The notes under the pieces are model-generated. The model was given only the letters and a program-made list of their open reading frames with translations. It did no database searches and was not told the DNA's origin. 64,000 nucleotides of DNA from Amycolatopsis alba DSM 44262. GTDB lineage: Bacteria > Actinomycetota > Actinomycetes > Mycobacteriales > Pseudonocardiaceae. Each line of letters starts with the position of its first letter. Position 1 is the stretch's first letter. Of the stretch, positions 8,153 to 16,077 are shown piece after piece. The stretch covers positions 62,001 through 126,000 of the forward strand of contig NZ_KB913032.1 in assembly GCF_000384215.1 (NCBI RefSeq). Reading direction: 5' to 3'. Both the position numbers and the translations under genes were made by a program.

Positions 8153-9337
8153 GTGTCGAAGACCAAAGCGATCTTCCTGTTGTCGGCAGGGCACGCGTGC
8201 GTGGACGTGTACCAGGGTTCGGTGGCCTCGCTGGTGCCGTTCTTCGCCGCCGAGCGCGCCTACGGGTACGCGGCGGTGTCGGGCGTCGTGCTCGCCGCGT
8301 CGCTGCTGTCGTCGGTGGCGCAGCCGTTGTTCGGCGCGCTGACCGACCGGTGGGCGATGCCATGGCTGCTGCCGTCGGCCACGCTCCTCGGCGGACTCGG
8401 CATCGGCCTCGGCGGACTCGTCGACTCCTACGCGCTGACGCTCGCCTTCGTCGCCGTGTCAGGCATCGGGGTGGCCGCCTATCACCCCGAGGCCGCACGG
8501 GTCGCGAGAGTCGCCGGCGGCGGCGGGCATACGGCCATGGGCTGGTTCTCCCTCGGCGGGAACATCGGATTCGCCGCCGCCCCCGTGCTCGTCGCCGCGG
8601 TCATGGCCCTCGGCGGGCTCCGGATGTCGCCGCTGCTCGTCGTGCCCGCGCTGGCCGGCTCCGTGCTCTGCTTGCCGGTACTGCGCGCGCTCGCCAAGAC
8701 CGCCCGCACCAGCGACTCCTCCGCGGACGTCAACGGCATCGACGACTGGAGGTCGTTCACGAGGCTGTCGGTGGCTGTCGTCTTCCGCTCGATCGTGTTC
8801 GTCGGGCTGAGCACCTTCGTGTCGCTCTACGCCCAGCAGCGGGTCGGCGGCGGCGCGGCGACGGGTACCGCCGCGCTGTTCCTGCTCTACCTCGGCGGCG
8901 CCGTGGGCACGCTGCTGGGCAGCAGGCTGGCCGGGCGCCGGGACCGGGTCACCGTCGTCCGCCGGTCGTATCTGGCCACCATCGGCGCGGTCGCCGGGGT
9001 CGTGTTCGTGCCGGGTCCGGCGTTCTTCCCGCTCGTCCTGCTGGCCGCCGTGAGCCTCTACATCCCGTTCTCCCTGCAGATCACGCTCTCCCAGGATTAC
9101 CTGCCCACCCGCGTCGGCACCGCCAGCGGCGTCACCCTCGGCCTGACGGTCAGCATCGGCGGGCTCGCGAGTCCCGTCATCGGCGCCGTCGCGGACCACA
9201 CGTCCTTGCGGACGGCCCTGATCCCGTTGATCGCTCTGCCGTTTTTGTGCTGGATCACAACCCGCACCCTGCCGGAGCCGTGCTCCGTCCAAACCGGAAC
9301 ACCACCGGAGGAAATATTGTCGAATTCGCGGCGATAA
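8153..9337 (+). CDS. MFS transporter, Fsr (fosmidomycin-resistance) type
   Basis: A 394-aa inner-membrane transporter with about twelve hydrophobic segments. The N-terminal stretch HACVDVYQGSVASLVPFF and the loop GALTDRW after the second helix fit the Fsr branch of the major facilitator superfamily, drug:H+ antiporters. The start is taken as GTG at 8153 (SKTKAIFLL), because the upstream in-frame ATG at 8081 would run through the divergent regulator's start. The ribosome site is weak. Divergence from the AraC gene suggests inducible efflux. The substrate is unknown; resistance to fosmidomycin itself is not implied. Confidence 0.82.
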   Translation: MSKTKAIFLLSAGHACVDVYQGSVASLVPFFAAERAYGYAAVSGVVLAASLLSSVAQPLFGALTDRWAMPWLLPSATLLGGLGIGLGGLVDSYALTLAFVAVSGIGVAAYHPEAARVARVAGGGGHTAMGWFSLGGNIGFAAAPVLVAAVMALGGLRMSPLLVVPALAGSVLCLPVLRALAKTARTSDSSADVNGIDDWRSFTRLSVAVVFRSIVFVGLSTFVSLYAQQRVGGGAATGTAALFLLYLGGAVGTLLGSRLAGRRDRVTVVRRSYLATIGAVAGVVFVPGPAFFPLVLLAAVSLYIPFSLQITLSQDYLPTRVGTASGVTLGLTVSIGGLASPVIGAVADHTSLRTALIPLIALPFLCWITTRTLPEPCSVQTGTPPEEILSNSRR

Positions 9338-9341
9338 ATGA

Positions 9342-9357
9342 TGTACGGACCTGTACA
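9342..9357. promoter_or_regulatory. Palindrome upstream of lipase gene
   Basis: TGTAC and GTACA separated by six bases form a 16-bp palindromic site in the 88-bp gap between the MFS and lipase genes. Such spacing fits a dimeric repressor. The TetR gene just beyond the lipase is one candidate binder. Confidence 0.3.
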
Positions 9358-9425
9358 CCATCGGTTACCGACTGGTAGGTTCCGAACATCCAAACGTGCT
9401 CCACTTCATGATTCAAAGGGGAGTC

Positions 9426-10736
9426 ATGACCCGAAAGCCCGCTCGCCTGCTGGCCGCCGCGATCGCTCTCGTCGTCACTTTCGCCGCCGCGCCCGCCGCT
9501 TCCGCCGCCCCCGCGACCGATCCGTTCTACAGTTACAGCGGCAGCGAACCGCTGTCTTCGTACGACCCCGGAACAGTCCTGAAGACCCGGACGCTCGATT
9601 ACCACGTCATCGGAATTCCCACGCCGGTCAAGGTGACCCAGTTGCTCTACCGGAGCACCGACGCGCAGGGAAAGCCGTCCGCCAACGTCACTTCGGTGGT
9701 GCGCAGCCTCACCGGCGATAGCACCAAAGCCGTTTCCTACCAGTCGTTCTACGACTCGCTCAACCCCGAGCACGGCCCGTCGAGGGCCATCGCGGGTGAT
9801 GTCTCGTTCGGTGGCCTGATCGCCAACGCGGAGGCGTTGTTCATCGCGCCCGCGCTGTTGCTGGGCTACAACGTCGTCATTCCCGACACCGAAGGCCAGA
9901 AGGCGAACTTCGCGGCGGGGCCGGAATACGGGACGAACACCCTGGATTCGATCCGTGCCGCGACGCGGTCGCCGGGAACGGGAATGAACGACAAGACCCG
10001 CTTCGGTCTCATCGGGTATTCGGGCGGTGCCATCGCGACCGGCTGGGCCGCCGCGCTCGCGCCGACGTACGCGCCCGAAGTCAACAAGAATCTCGTCGGT
10101 TTCACCGAAGGTGGCGTGCTCGTCAAGCCGTCGCACAATCTCAAGTACGTCAACGGCAGTATCGCGTGGACCGGCGTCATTCCGATGGCGCTGATCGGGG
10201 TCTCGCGTTCCTTCGGCATCGATCTCAAGCCGTACGCGAATTCCTATGGCCTCCAGGTGCTCAAGGACATGGAGAACGCGTCGATCGCCGACGCGCTCGG
10301 CCGTTATCCAGGGCTGACGTGGGAGAAGTTCGTCAAACCCGAGTACGTCAACCCGAACAAGGTGCTGCCGTACGTCGAGGCCGTGAACAAGATCAACCTC
10401 GGCTCCGCCCCGACTCCCACCGTTCCCGGCTACATCGCGCAGGGCAACAACGGCGTCGTGGAAGGCACCTTCGGCAATCCGCCGGGGATCGGGACCGGTG
10501 ACGGCGTGATGGTCGCCGGCGACGTGCGCGCGCTCGCGCGGCAGTACTGCGACACCGGCAACAAGTCGATCAAGTACGACCAGTACAACACGTTGAGCCA
10601 CGTCGGGGCGGCCGTCGCCTGGGCGCCGCAGGCCATCGGCTGGCTCAACGACCGGTTCGCGGGCAAGGCCGCGCCGTCCACCTGCGGGAAGATCGCGCCC
10701 GGCAACTCCCTTGCCCCGGAGGTGCCGGTCAGCTGA
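9426..10736 (+). CDS. Secreted lipase (LIP family alpha/beta hydrolase)
   Basis: A 436-aa secreted esterase/lipase. A signal peptide (residues 1-28, ending ASA) precedes the LIP-family fold, known from Candida and actinomycete secretory lipases. The nucleophile S199 lies in GYSGGA. A conserved N-terminal block (DPFYSYSG, then VLKTRTLDYHVIGIPTPVKV) and a C-terminal His region (YNTLSHVGAAV) support the family. It would hydrolyse ester lipids outside the cell. GGGGAG sits two to six bases upstream of the ATG at 9426, which is preferred over an in-frame ATG 30 bp earlier. A family B palindrome starts 10 bp after the stop and may terminate it. Confidence 0.88.
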   Translation: MTRKPARLLAAAIALVVTFAAAPAASAAPATDPFYSYSGSEPLSSYDPGTVLKTRTLDYHVIGIPTPVKVTQLLYRSTDAQGKPSANVTSVVRSLTGDSTKAVSYQSFYDSLNPEHGPSRAIAGDVSFGGLIANAEALFIAPALLLGYNVVIPDTEGQKANFAAGPEYGTNTLDSIRAATRSPGTGMNDKTRFGLIGYSGGAIATGWAAALAPTYAPEVNKNLVGFTEGGVLVKPSHNLKYVNGSIAWTGVIPMALIGVSRSFGIDLKPYANSYGLQVLKDMENASIADALGRYPGLTWEKFVKPEYVNPNKVLPYVEAVNKINLGSAPTPTVPGYIAQGNNGVVEGTFGNPPGIGTGDGVMVAGDVRALARQYCDTGNKSIKYDQYNTLSHVGAAVAWAPQAIGWLNDRFAGKAAPSTCGKIAPGNSLAPEVPVS

Positions 10737-10745
10737 CCGCGATGG

Positions 10746-10798
10746 TCCGTGAAGGCCTCCTTCCCTACTCTCAAGGTAGGGAAGGAGGCCTTCACGGA
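10746..10798. repeat. Family B palindrome, copy 1
   Basis: A perfect 23-bp inverted repeat around a 7-base loop. The core arm is GTGAAGGCCTCCTT. It lies 10 bp after the lipase stop and 25 bp before the TetR start, so it may end lipase transcription. The same family occurs at 21813 and 23183. Confidence 0.85.
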
Positions 10799-10823
10799 TT
10801 TCCGGGCCGGTACGGTGCCGCAC

Positions 10824-11468
10824 GTGACCGAGCACCGCAGGCTGCCGAAGGGGCCGCACAACCTCAGCCGCGACGAGGTCGCCGGGACCCAGCGGGCCCG
10901 GCTGATCGACGCGGTACTGGAGAACGTCGGCAGGCGCGGCTACGTCGCCACCACCGTCGGCCACCTCACCGCCACCGCGGGCGTTTCGCGGACCTCGTTC
11001 TACGAACAGTTCTCCGGTAAACAGGACGCGTTCCTCGCCGCCTATCGCGAGATCACCAGCGAGTTCATCACCCACGGCGTCGCCGCGGGCGCCAAAGCCG
11101 CGACTCCGCTGGACGCCGTCGCAGTGTGCTGCGACTTCCTCGTCGACTACGTGCGCCGGCGCCCCACGGCCGTCCGCGCGGTCCTGTTGGAGATCTACGC
11201 GCTCGGCGACGCGGGGCTCGAAGCGCGGGAGAACACCTTGCGCGCCGGGGAAGCCGTCTTCGATCGGACGGCGGAATGGCTGCGCGCCACCGATCCCGCG
11301 CTGCCGTCACCGCCGCCGTTCACCGCGCGCACCGTCGTCGCCGCCACCATCGAACTGATCACGCAGGCCATCTGGATCGGCACCGAGGACGCCTACGGCC
11401 AGGCACGCGAAGCCGTCCGCTACACGTGGCTGCTCGGCTTGCTCGGGCACCGGAGCGTGGAACCCTAG
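10824..11468 (+). CDS. TetR-family transcriptional regulator
   Basis: A 214-aa regulator. The N-terminal helix-turn-helix (RLIDAVLENVGRRGYVATTVGHLTATAGVSRTSFYEQF) is typical of TetR; the C-terminal helices form an uncharacterised ligand domain. I place the start at GTG 10824 (TEHRRLPKGP). An upstream in-frame ATG at 10749 would translate the palindromic repeat and is unlikely. Its stop overlaps the stop of the converging dehydrogenase gene by 4 bp (CTAG). It may regulate the lipase or the monooxygenase operon, but nothing in the sequence decides this. Confidence 0.88.
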   Translation: MTEHRRLPKGPHNLSRDEVAGTQRARLIDAVLENVGRRGYVATTVGHLTATAGVSRTSFYEQFSGKQDAFLAAYREITSEFITHGVAAGAKAATPLDAVAVCCDFLVDYVRRRPTAVRAVLLEIYALGDAGLEARENTLRAGEAVFDRTAEWLRATDPALPSPPPFTARTVVAATIELITQAIWIGTEDAYGQAREAVRYTWLLGLLGHRSVEP

Positions 11469-12313
11469 CGGGCGAAGCGCCGCCGCTCGAAGTCGACGAT
11501 CAGTTTCGGGTAGCGGCGCGGGAGCAGCCGGACGAGCCTGTCGACCAGTTTCGCGTCGTTTCCGACGAGCACGCGCGGTTTCCCGGCCTCGACCCCGTCG
11601 AGGATGATGCGGGCGGCCTGATCGGCGGGCATCTTCAGCAGCTTTTCGTTGTACAGCCGGACGCGTTCGAGTTGCTCGGCGGTGGGCTCGATACCGCGAG
11701 CCGCGGCCTCCTTCAACGCCGAAGACGCGATGCCGGTCTTGACCCCGCCGGGGTGGACGACCGTCACGCGTACCGGATGCCTGCCCGCGATCATCTCGGT
11801 GCGCAGCGCCTCGGTGAACCCGCGGACACCGAACTTGCTGGCGCAGTAGGCACTGAGCGTCGGCTGGGCCATGAATCCGTTGAGGCTGGAGATGTTGACG
11901 ACCTGGCCGTCGCCGGAGTCGATCAGCTGCGGCAGGAAGGCCTTGGTGCCGTTGATGACGCCGAAGAGGTTGACAGCGAGTGTGCGGTCGTAGAGTTCCC
12001 ACTCGGCGTCGAGGACGGTCTGCCCGCCACCGGCGATCCCCGCGTTGTTGTAGATCTGGTGCACCACACCGAACTGCGCGGCCACCGTGGCCGCGTACTC
12101 CAGGACGGCCGCCCGGTCACTGACGTCCAGCGCGGCACCCTGCACTTCCGTGCCGAGGGCCTTGACCTCGGCGACGGTCTCGGCAAGGCCGCTTTCGTCC
12201 ACATCGGACAGTGCGAGCCGCGCGCCGCGCCGGGCCAGTTCGAGGGCCAGCTGGCGGCCGATGCCGGAACCGGCGCCGGTGACGACGGCGACCTTGCCGC
12301 GAACGCTGCTCAT
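11465..12313 (-). CDS. Short-chain dehydrogenase/reductase (classical SDR)
   Basis: A 282-aa NAD(P)-dependent oxidoreductase. It has the cofactor motif TGAGSGIG (12-19), NNAG (89-92), the catalytic serine at 142/143, and Y156xxxK160 in SAYCASK. D37 after the second strand (ALSDVDE) suggests NAD(H) preference (inference). It is the last gene of a three-gene operon after the monooxygenase and hydrolase and overlaps the hydrolase stop by 4 bp (ATGA), implying coupled translation. In such operons this enzyme typically oxidises the alcohol released from the lactone or ester, or supplies the ketone. GGAG precedes the start by eight bases. Confidence 0.92.
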   Translation of the reverse strand: MSSVRGKVAVVTGAGSGIGRQLALELARRGARLALSDVDESGLAETVAEVKALGTEVQGAALDVSDRAAVLEYAATVAAQFGVVHQIYNNAGIAGGGQTVLDAEWELYDRTLAVNLFGVINGTKAFLPQLIDSGDGQVVNISSLNGFMAQPTLSAYCASKFGVRGFTEALRTEMIAGRHPVRVTVVHPGGVKTGIASSALKEAAARGIEPTAEQLERVRLYNEKLLKMPADQAARIILDGVEAGKPRVLVGNDAKLVDRLVRLLPRRYPKLIVDFERRRFAR

Positions 12314-13209
12314 CGGGATTCTCCTGCCGGATCGAGTGCCAGTTCGGCGGTGAGCCGGACGAGCCGGTCGACCAGGTCCGGGGCGATGTGGTGGCCCATC
12401 CCAGGGATCTCGACGTAGCGGGCCCCCTTCACGGCCTTCGCGGTCGCCCGTCCGCCGCTGTGGTGGACCATGCGGTCGGTGTCCCCGTGGACCACGACCG
12501 TCGGGCAGGTGACCCGGCCGAGTTCGGCGGTGCGGTCGCCGCCGGCCTGGATCGCGCCGATCTGGCGGGCGATACCGCTGCGGGCCCGCCGCCCTCCCGC
12601 GCGTTCCCAAAGGCCGGTGGCCCAAGCTGTCTCGACGTCCTTGTCCAGCGGGAACTTCGCCGAACCGAGGTGCCCCATCATGGCCAGGTGCCCGACCACC
12701 GATTCCTCGACCGTCCGGGCGGGCCGCCGCGCCATGCGCAGCAACGTCGACCGTGCGGGCTGCCCGACCCGGCGGTGCCCGGTGGTGGAGAAGATCGACG
12801 TCAGCGACAGGGCGCGGCCGGGATTCCGGGCGGCGACGGTCTGGGCGATCATGCCGCCCATCGACATGCCGACCAGATGCGCCTGCTCGATGCCCAGGTG
12901 ATCCAGGAGGCCGACGGTGTCCGCCGCCATGTCGCCCAGGTCGTACGCCCCCGGCAGGGGCCGGGCCAGCAATTGCCGGACCTTGCCGGGATTCGGCGCC
13001 TTGATCCGGTCCGAGCGGCCCGCGTCGCGGTTGTCGAAGGTGACGACGCGGAAGCCGCGGCCGGTGAACCCCTCGATCATCGGCCGCGGCCACGACGTGA
13101 GATCCAGGCCGAGCCCGGCGATCAGCACCAGGGGCACGCCATCGGCGGGCCCCTCTTCGCGGTAGCAGATCCGCGGGCCGCCTGGCAGGTCGGCGAAGCT
13201 GTCGGTCAC
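12310..13209 (-). CDS. Alpha/beta hydrolase (esterase/lactonase-like)
   Basis: A 299-aa alpha/beta-fold hydrolase. The nucleophile is S116 in VGMSMGGM, an oxyanion region lies near residues 30-35 (IAGLGLD), and the catalytic His is in GMGHHIAP near residue 270. Start GTG at 13209 overlaps the monooxygenase stop by 4 bp (GTGA), and its own stop overlaps the next start. It sits between a Baeyer-Villiger monooxygenase and a dehydrogenase. The natural role is therefore hydrolysis of the ester or lactone made by the monooxygenase (inference from order). Longer open sequence upstream of the GTG lies inside the monooxygenase gene and is not part of the protein. Confidence 0.9.
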   Translation of the reverse strand: MTDSFADLPGGPRICYREEGPADGVPLVLIAGLGLDLTSWPRPMIEGFTGRGFRVVTFDNRDAGRSDRIKAPNPGKVRQLLARPLPGAYDLGDMAADTVGLLDHLGIEQAHLVGMSMGGMIAQTVAARNPGRALSLTSIFSTTGHRRVGQPARSTLLRMARRPARTVEESVVGHLAMMGHLGSAKFPLDKDVETAWATGLWERAGGRRARSGIARQIGAIQAGGDRTAELGRVTCPTVVVHGDTDRMVHHSGGRATAKAVKGARYVEIPGMGHHIAPDLVDRLVRLTAELALDPAGESR

Positions 13210-14699
13210 GAGCTCACCGCTTCCCTGACCTTCGCGCGGGAGAAGTGCAGCTCGGGATCGGTGATGTCGTCCGCACGCAGCAGCTTGATGTCCGAGTGGT
13301 AGCTCATCGACGTCAGCCACGGCAGCCGGTCACCCTGGCGCGGAAGCTGGTCGAGGGCACGCTGGACATACCCGGCGGCGAAGTCCAGGAACGGCCGCGT
13401 CGGCATGTCCGGATCGGCGAGGACGGGACGGCAGACGTCGTAGCCGTGAGTGTCCATATGCGACAGCAGGCGGCAGAAGTGCTCGCACAGCAGGCCGATC
13501 TTGAGGGTCCACGACGAGTTCGTGTAGCCGATCGCGAAGGCGGCGTTCGGCACGCCCGAAAGCATCATTCCCTTGTACGCGACCGTTTCCGGCAGGACCA
13601 CCGGCTTGCCGTCGACGCTGAGCTTCGCCCCGCCGAACACCTGGAGGTTCAGGCCGGTGGCGGTGATGACGATGTCCGCCTCCAGCTCACGCCCGGATTC
13701 GAGCTGGATCCCCTTCTCAGTGAAGGTCGCGATCTTGTCGGTGACGACGTCGGCCTTGCCCTTGCGGATGGCGGCGAACAGGTCGCCACCGGGGACGGCG
13801 CACAGCCGCTGGTCCCACGGGTCGTACGGCGGGTTGAAGTGCTCGTCGACCGGATAGTCCTTGGGAAGCTGCTTCTTGTTGACGTAGCGGATGAGCCCGC
13901 GCGCGGTCTTCGGGAACTTCTGGCAGAACTGCCAGACCGCGAGTCCCTTGCGGATGTTCTTGCGGCGGGTGAGCGCGTAGGCCCGCTCGTCGCCGAGGAT
14001 CTTGCGCAGGCCGTTGGCGATCTTGTCCTCACGCGGCACCGGCATGACATAGGTCGGGGTGCGCTGCAGCATCGTCACGTGCGCCGCGGTTCCCGCCATC
14101 GCCGGGACCAGGGTGACCGCGGTGGCGCCGCTGCCGATCACGACCACGCGTTTGCCCGCGTAGTCGAGGTCCTCCGGCCAGTGCTGCGGGTGCACGATCG
14201 TGCCGGTGAACCGGTCCCGGCCCTTGAAGTCCGGAGTGAAGCCCTCGTCGTAGCGGTAGTAGCCACCCGCGTTGAACAGCCAGCCCGCGCTGAGCCGCGT
14301 GCGCTCGCCGGTGTCGGTCCGCTCGATCTCGAGCAGCCAGTGGGACTCGTCACTCGACCAGGCCGCCGAGAGCAGCTTGTGGTGGTAGCGGATGCTGGGC
14401 TCGAGCCCGTTCTCGGTGACCGTTTCGCGCAGGTACGACAGAATCCGGGGCGCGTCGGCGATGGACTGCTTGTCCCGCCACGGCTTGAACTCGTAGCCGA
14501 AGGTGTGCAGGTCGGAGTCCGATCGGATGCCGGGGTACCGGAACAGGTCCCAGGTGCCGCCGGACGTGCCGCGGGCCTCCAGGATGGCGAACGTCTTGCC
14601 GGGGTTCTCGGTCTTCAGGTAACGCGCGGCCCCGATCCCGGAAATCCCGGCACCGATGATGACCACGTCGAGGTGCTCGACGGGTGTGCTCGTCGTCAT
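13206..14699 (-). CDS. EthA-like Baeyer-Villiger flavin monooxygenase
   Basis: A 497-aa FAD/NADPH monooxygenase. It has the FAD-binding GAGISG (16-21), the Baeyer-Villiger fingerprint [12 protein letters not shown] (164-175, FxGxxxHxxxWP) and the NADPH-binding GSGATA (189-194). [17 protein letters not shown] and [12 protein letters not shown] closely follow mycobacterial EthA as I recall it. The family inserts oxygen next to ketones to give esters or lactones and also oxidises sulfur drugs such as ethionamide. It is the first gene of a coupled operon with a hydrolase and an SDR. The ATG at 14699 has GGAG six bases upstream. The divergent PucR-type gene is the likely regulator. The substrate is unknown. 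Confidence 0.93.
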   Translation of the reverse strand: MTTSTPVEHLDVVIIGAGISGIGAARYLKTENPGKTFAILEARGTSGGTWDLFRYPGIRSDSDLHTFGYEFKPWRDKQSIADAPRILSYLRETVTENGLEPSIRYHHKLLSAAWSSDESHWLLEIERTDTGERTRLSAGWLFNAGGYYRYDEGFTPDFKGRDRFTGTIVHPQHWPEDLDYAGKRVVVIGSGATAVTLVPAMAGTAAHVTMLQRTPTYVMPVPREDKIANGLRKILGDERAYALTRRKNIRKGLAVWQFCQKFPKTARGLIRYVNKKQLPKDYPVDEHFNPPYDPWDQRLCAVPGGDLFAAIRKGKADVVTDKIATFTEKGIQLESGRELEADIVITATGLNLQVFGGAKLSVDGKPVVLPETVAYKGMMLSGVPNAAFAIGYTNSSWTLKIGLLCEHFCRLLSHMDTHGYDVCRPVLADPDMPTRPFLDFAAGYVQRALDQLPRQGDRLPWLTSMSYHSDIKLLRADDITDPELHFSRAKVREAVSS

Positions 14700-14768
14700 G
14701 CGGTACTCCAGCCTCGTCTCGGTTCCCCCCACGATGCGGGTGCACCGGGCGATTGCGCTAGCACTATC

Positions 14769-14796
14769 TGCACCATCATGATGGACACATGGTGCA
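14769..14796. promoter_or_regulatory. Nested palindromes in the monooxygenase/PucR divergent promoter
   Basis: TGCACCAT (14769-14776) and ATGGTGCA (14789-14796) form an 8-bp inverted repeat with a 12-base spacer. Overlapping it is the perfect 12-bp palindrome CCATCATGATGG (14773-14784). The outer repeat covers the start codon of the PucR-type gene, so a bound regulator could block its own expression. It sits 70-97 bp upstream of the monooxygenase start. Confidence 0.5.
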
Positions 14797-16033
14797 AAGT
14801 GCCGCAGCGCCGTGGCCGACCCTGTCACCCGAGGCGCGTGAACTGTTCCGGCGGGGAGCGGAGATCGTCCTGCATCCACGCGCCGAATGGATCGAAGAGC
14901 TGCACGAAGCCTCACTCGGCGGGGGCAGCATGCGCGCGGTCGCCGAAGACCCCGTGCTCACCGAGGGGACCAAGCGCGCGAACCTGGCGAACCTGCTGCA
15001 CTGGGCCGCCGCCAACGTGCAGCATCCGGGCAAAAGGGTCACCGCGAACCTGAACCAGGAGGTACTCGAAGGCGCCCGCGACATGGTCCGCCGCGGCTTC
15101 GACTCCGGCGGTCTCGACGCCTACCGGCGGGCGCAGGGGGTGGCCTGGCGGCGCTGGATCGAGATCTGCTTCGACCTCACCTCGGACCCGATCCTGCTCC
15201 GCGAACTGCTGGACGTCTCGTCGCTGTCGATCACCACGTTCATCGAGGACACCGTCTCCGCGGTCTCCGAACGGATGGCCGCCGAACGCACGGAACTGAC
15301 CCGCGGCGCGCACGCCGAACGGCGCGCCACGGTCACGCTGCTGCTGGAGGGTGCGCCCATCAGCCGTTCGCTGGCCGAAGCCCAGCTGGGCTACCCGCTC
15401 GCCGGCCCGCATACGGCCGCGATCGTCTGGAGCGGCTCGGCCACCCCGTCGTCCCAGCAGCTCGAAACCGCCGCGGAGACACTCATGCGGGCCAGTGACG
15501 CTTCGCACCGGCTGACCGTCGTCGCCAGCGCCGCCGCCCTGTGGGTCTGGCTGCCCGGCCGGACCCCTCCGCGAGCGGACCGGCTGGCCGAAGACCTCGC
15601 GCCGCATCCCGACGTCCGGGTGGCGCTGGGGCGGCCCGGCAGCGGGATCGACGGCTTCCGCCGCAGCCACCTGGACGCCGCCGCCACCCAGCGGATGCTC
15701 GCCCGGCTCACCTCACCGCAGCAGATCGCGCGCTACCAGGACATCCAGCTGCTCGCCCTGCTCACCGGCGACCCGGCGCAGGCGGCCGAATTCGTCGCCG
15801 ACACGCTCGGCGAACTCCGGCACGCCGACGCCGAAACCCGCGAGACCGTCCGGACCTATGTGCACGAACTGGGCAACACGACGCGAACCGCGGAACGGCT
15901 CTACACCCATCGCAACACCGTCGTCCGTCGGCTGGCGCGGGCCGACGAGCTGCTTCCGCGGCCGTTGGCGGAGAACGCGGTGGATGTGGCTGTCGCGCTG
16001 GAGACGCTGCGGTGGGTGGGAAGCGTGGCCTGA
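14789..16033 (+). CDS. PucR/CdaR-type transcriptional regulator
   Basis: A 414-aa regulator. The N-terminal half is a helical sensor region with no recognised ligand site. The middle (about 180-320) fits the GGDEF-like domain common in this family. The C-terminus has the PucR helix-turn-helix ([29 protein letters not shown] split around residues 350-395). It is divergent from the monooxygenase operon by 89 bp and is the natural candidate to control it. The ATG at 14789 lies inside an inverted repeat and lacks a clear ribosome site, suggesting a leaderless or autoregulated message. Confidence 0.87.
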   Translation: MVQSAAAPWPTLSPEARELFRRGAEIVLHPRAEWIEELHEASLGGGSMRAVAEDPVLTEGTKRANLANLLHWAAANVQHPGKRVTANLNQEVLEGARDMVRRGFDSGGLDAYRRAQGVAWRRWIEICFDLTSDPILLRELLDVSSLSITTFIEDTVSAVSERMAAERTELTRGAHAERRATVTLLLEGAPISRSLAEAQLGYPLAGPHTAAIVWSGSATPSSQQLETAAETLMRASDASHRLTVVASAAALWVWLPGRTPPRADRLAEDLAPHPDVRVALGRPGSGIDGFRRSHLDAAATQRMLARLTSPQQIARYQDIQLLALLTGDPAQAAEFVADTLGELRHADAETRETVRTYVHELGNTTRTAERLYTHRNTVVRRLARADELLPRPLAENAVDVAVALETLRWVGSVA

Positions 16034-16077
16034 AAACTGTCGGATGGCCCCGTCGATCAGCACTGTCACAAGCGGCG

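Noticed and set aside
12310..13320. Longer N-terminus for the alpha/beta hydrolase
   Set aside because: The extra residues lie inside the monooxygenase gene; the GTG at 13209 with GTGA overlap gives the expected 299-aa size.
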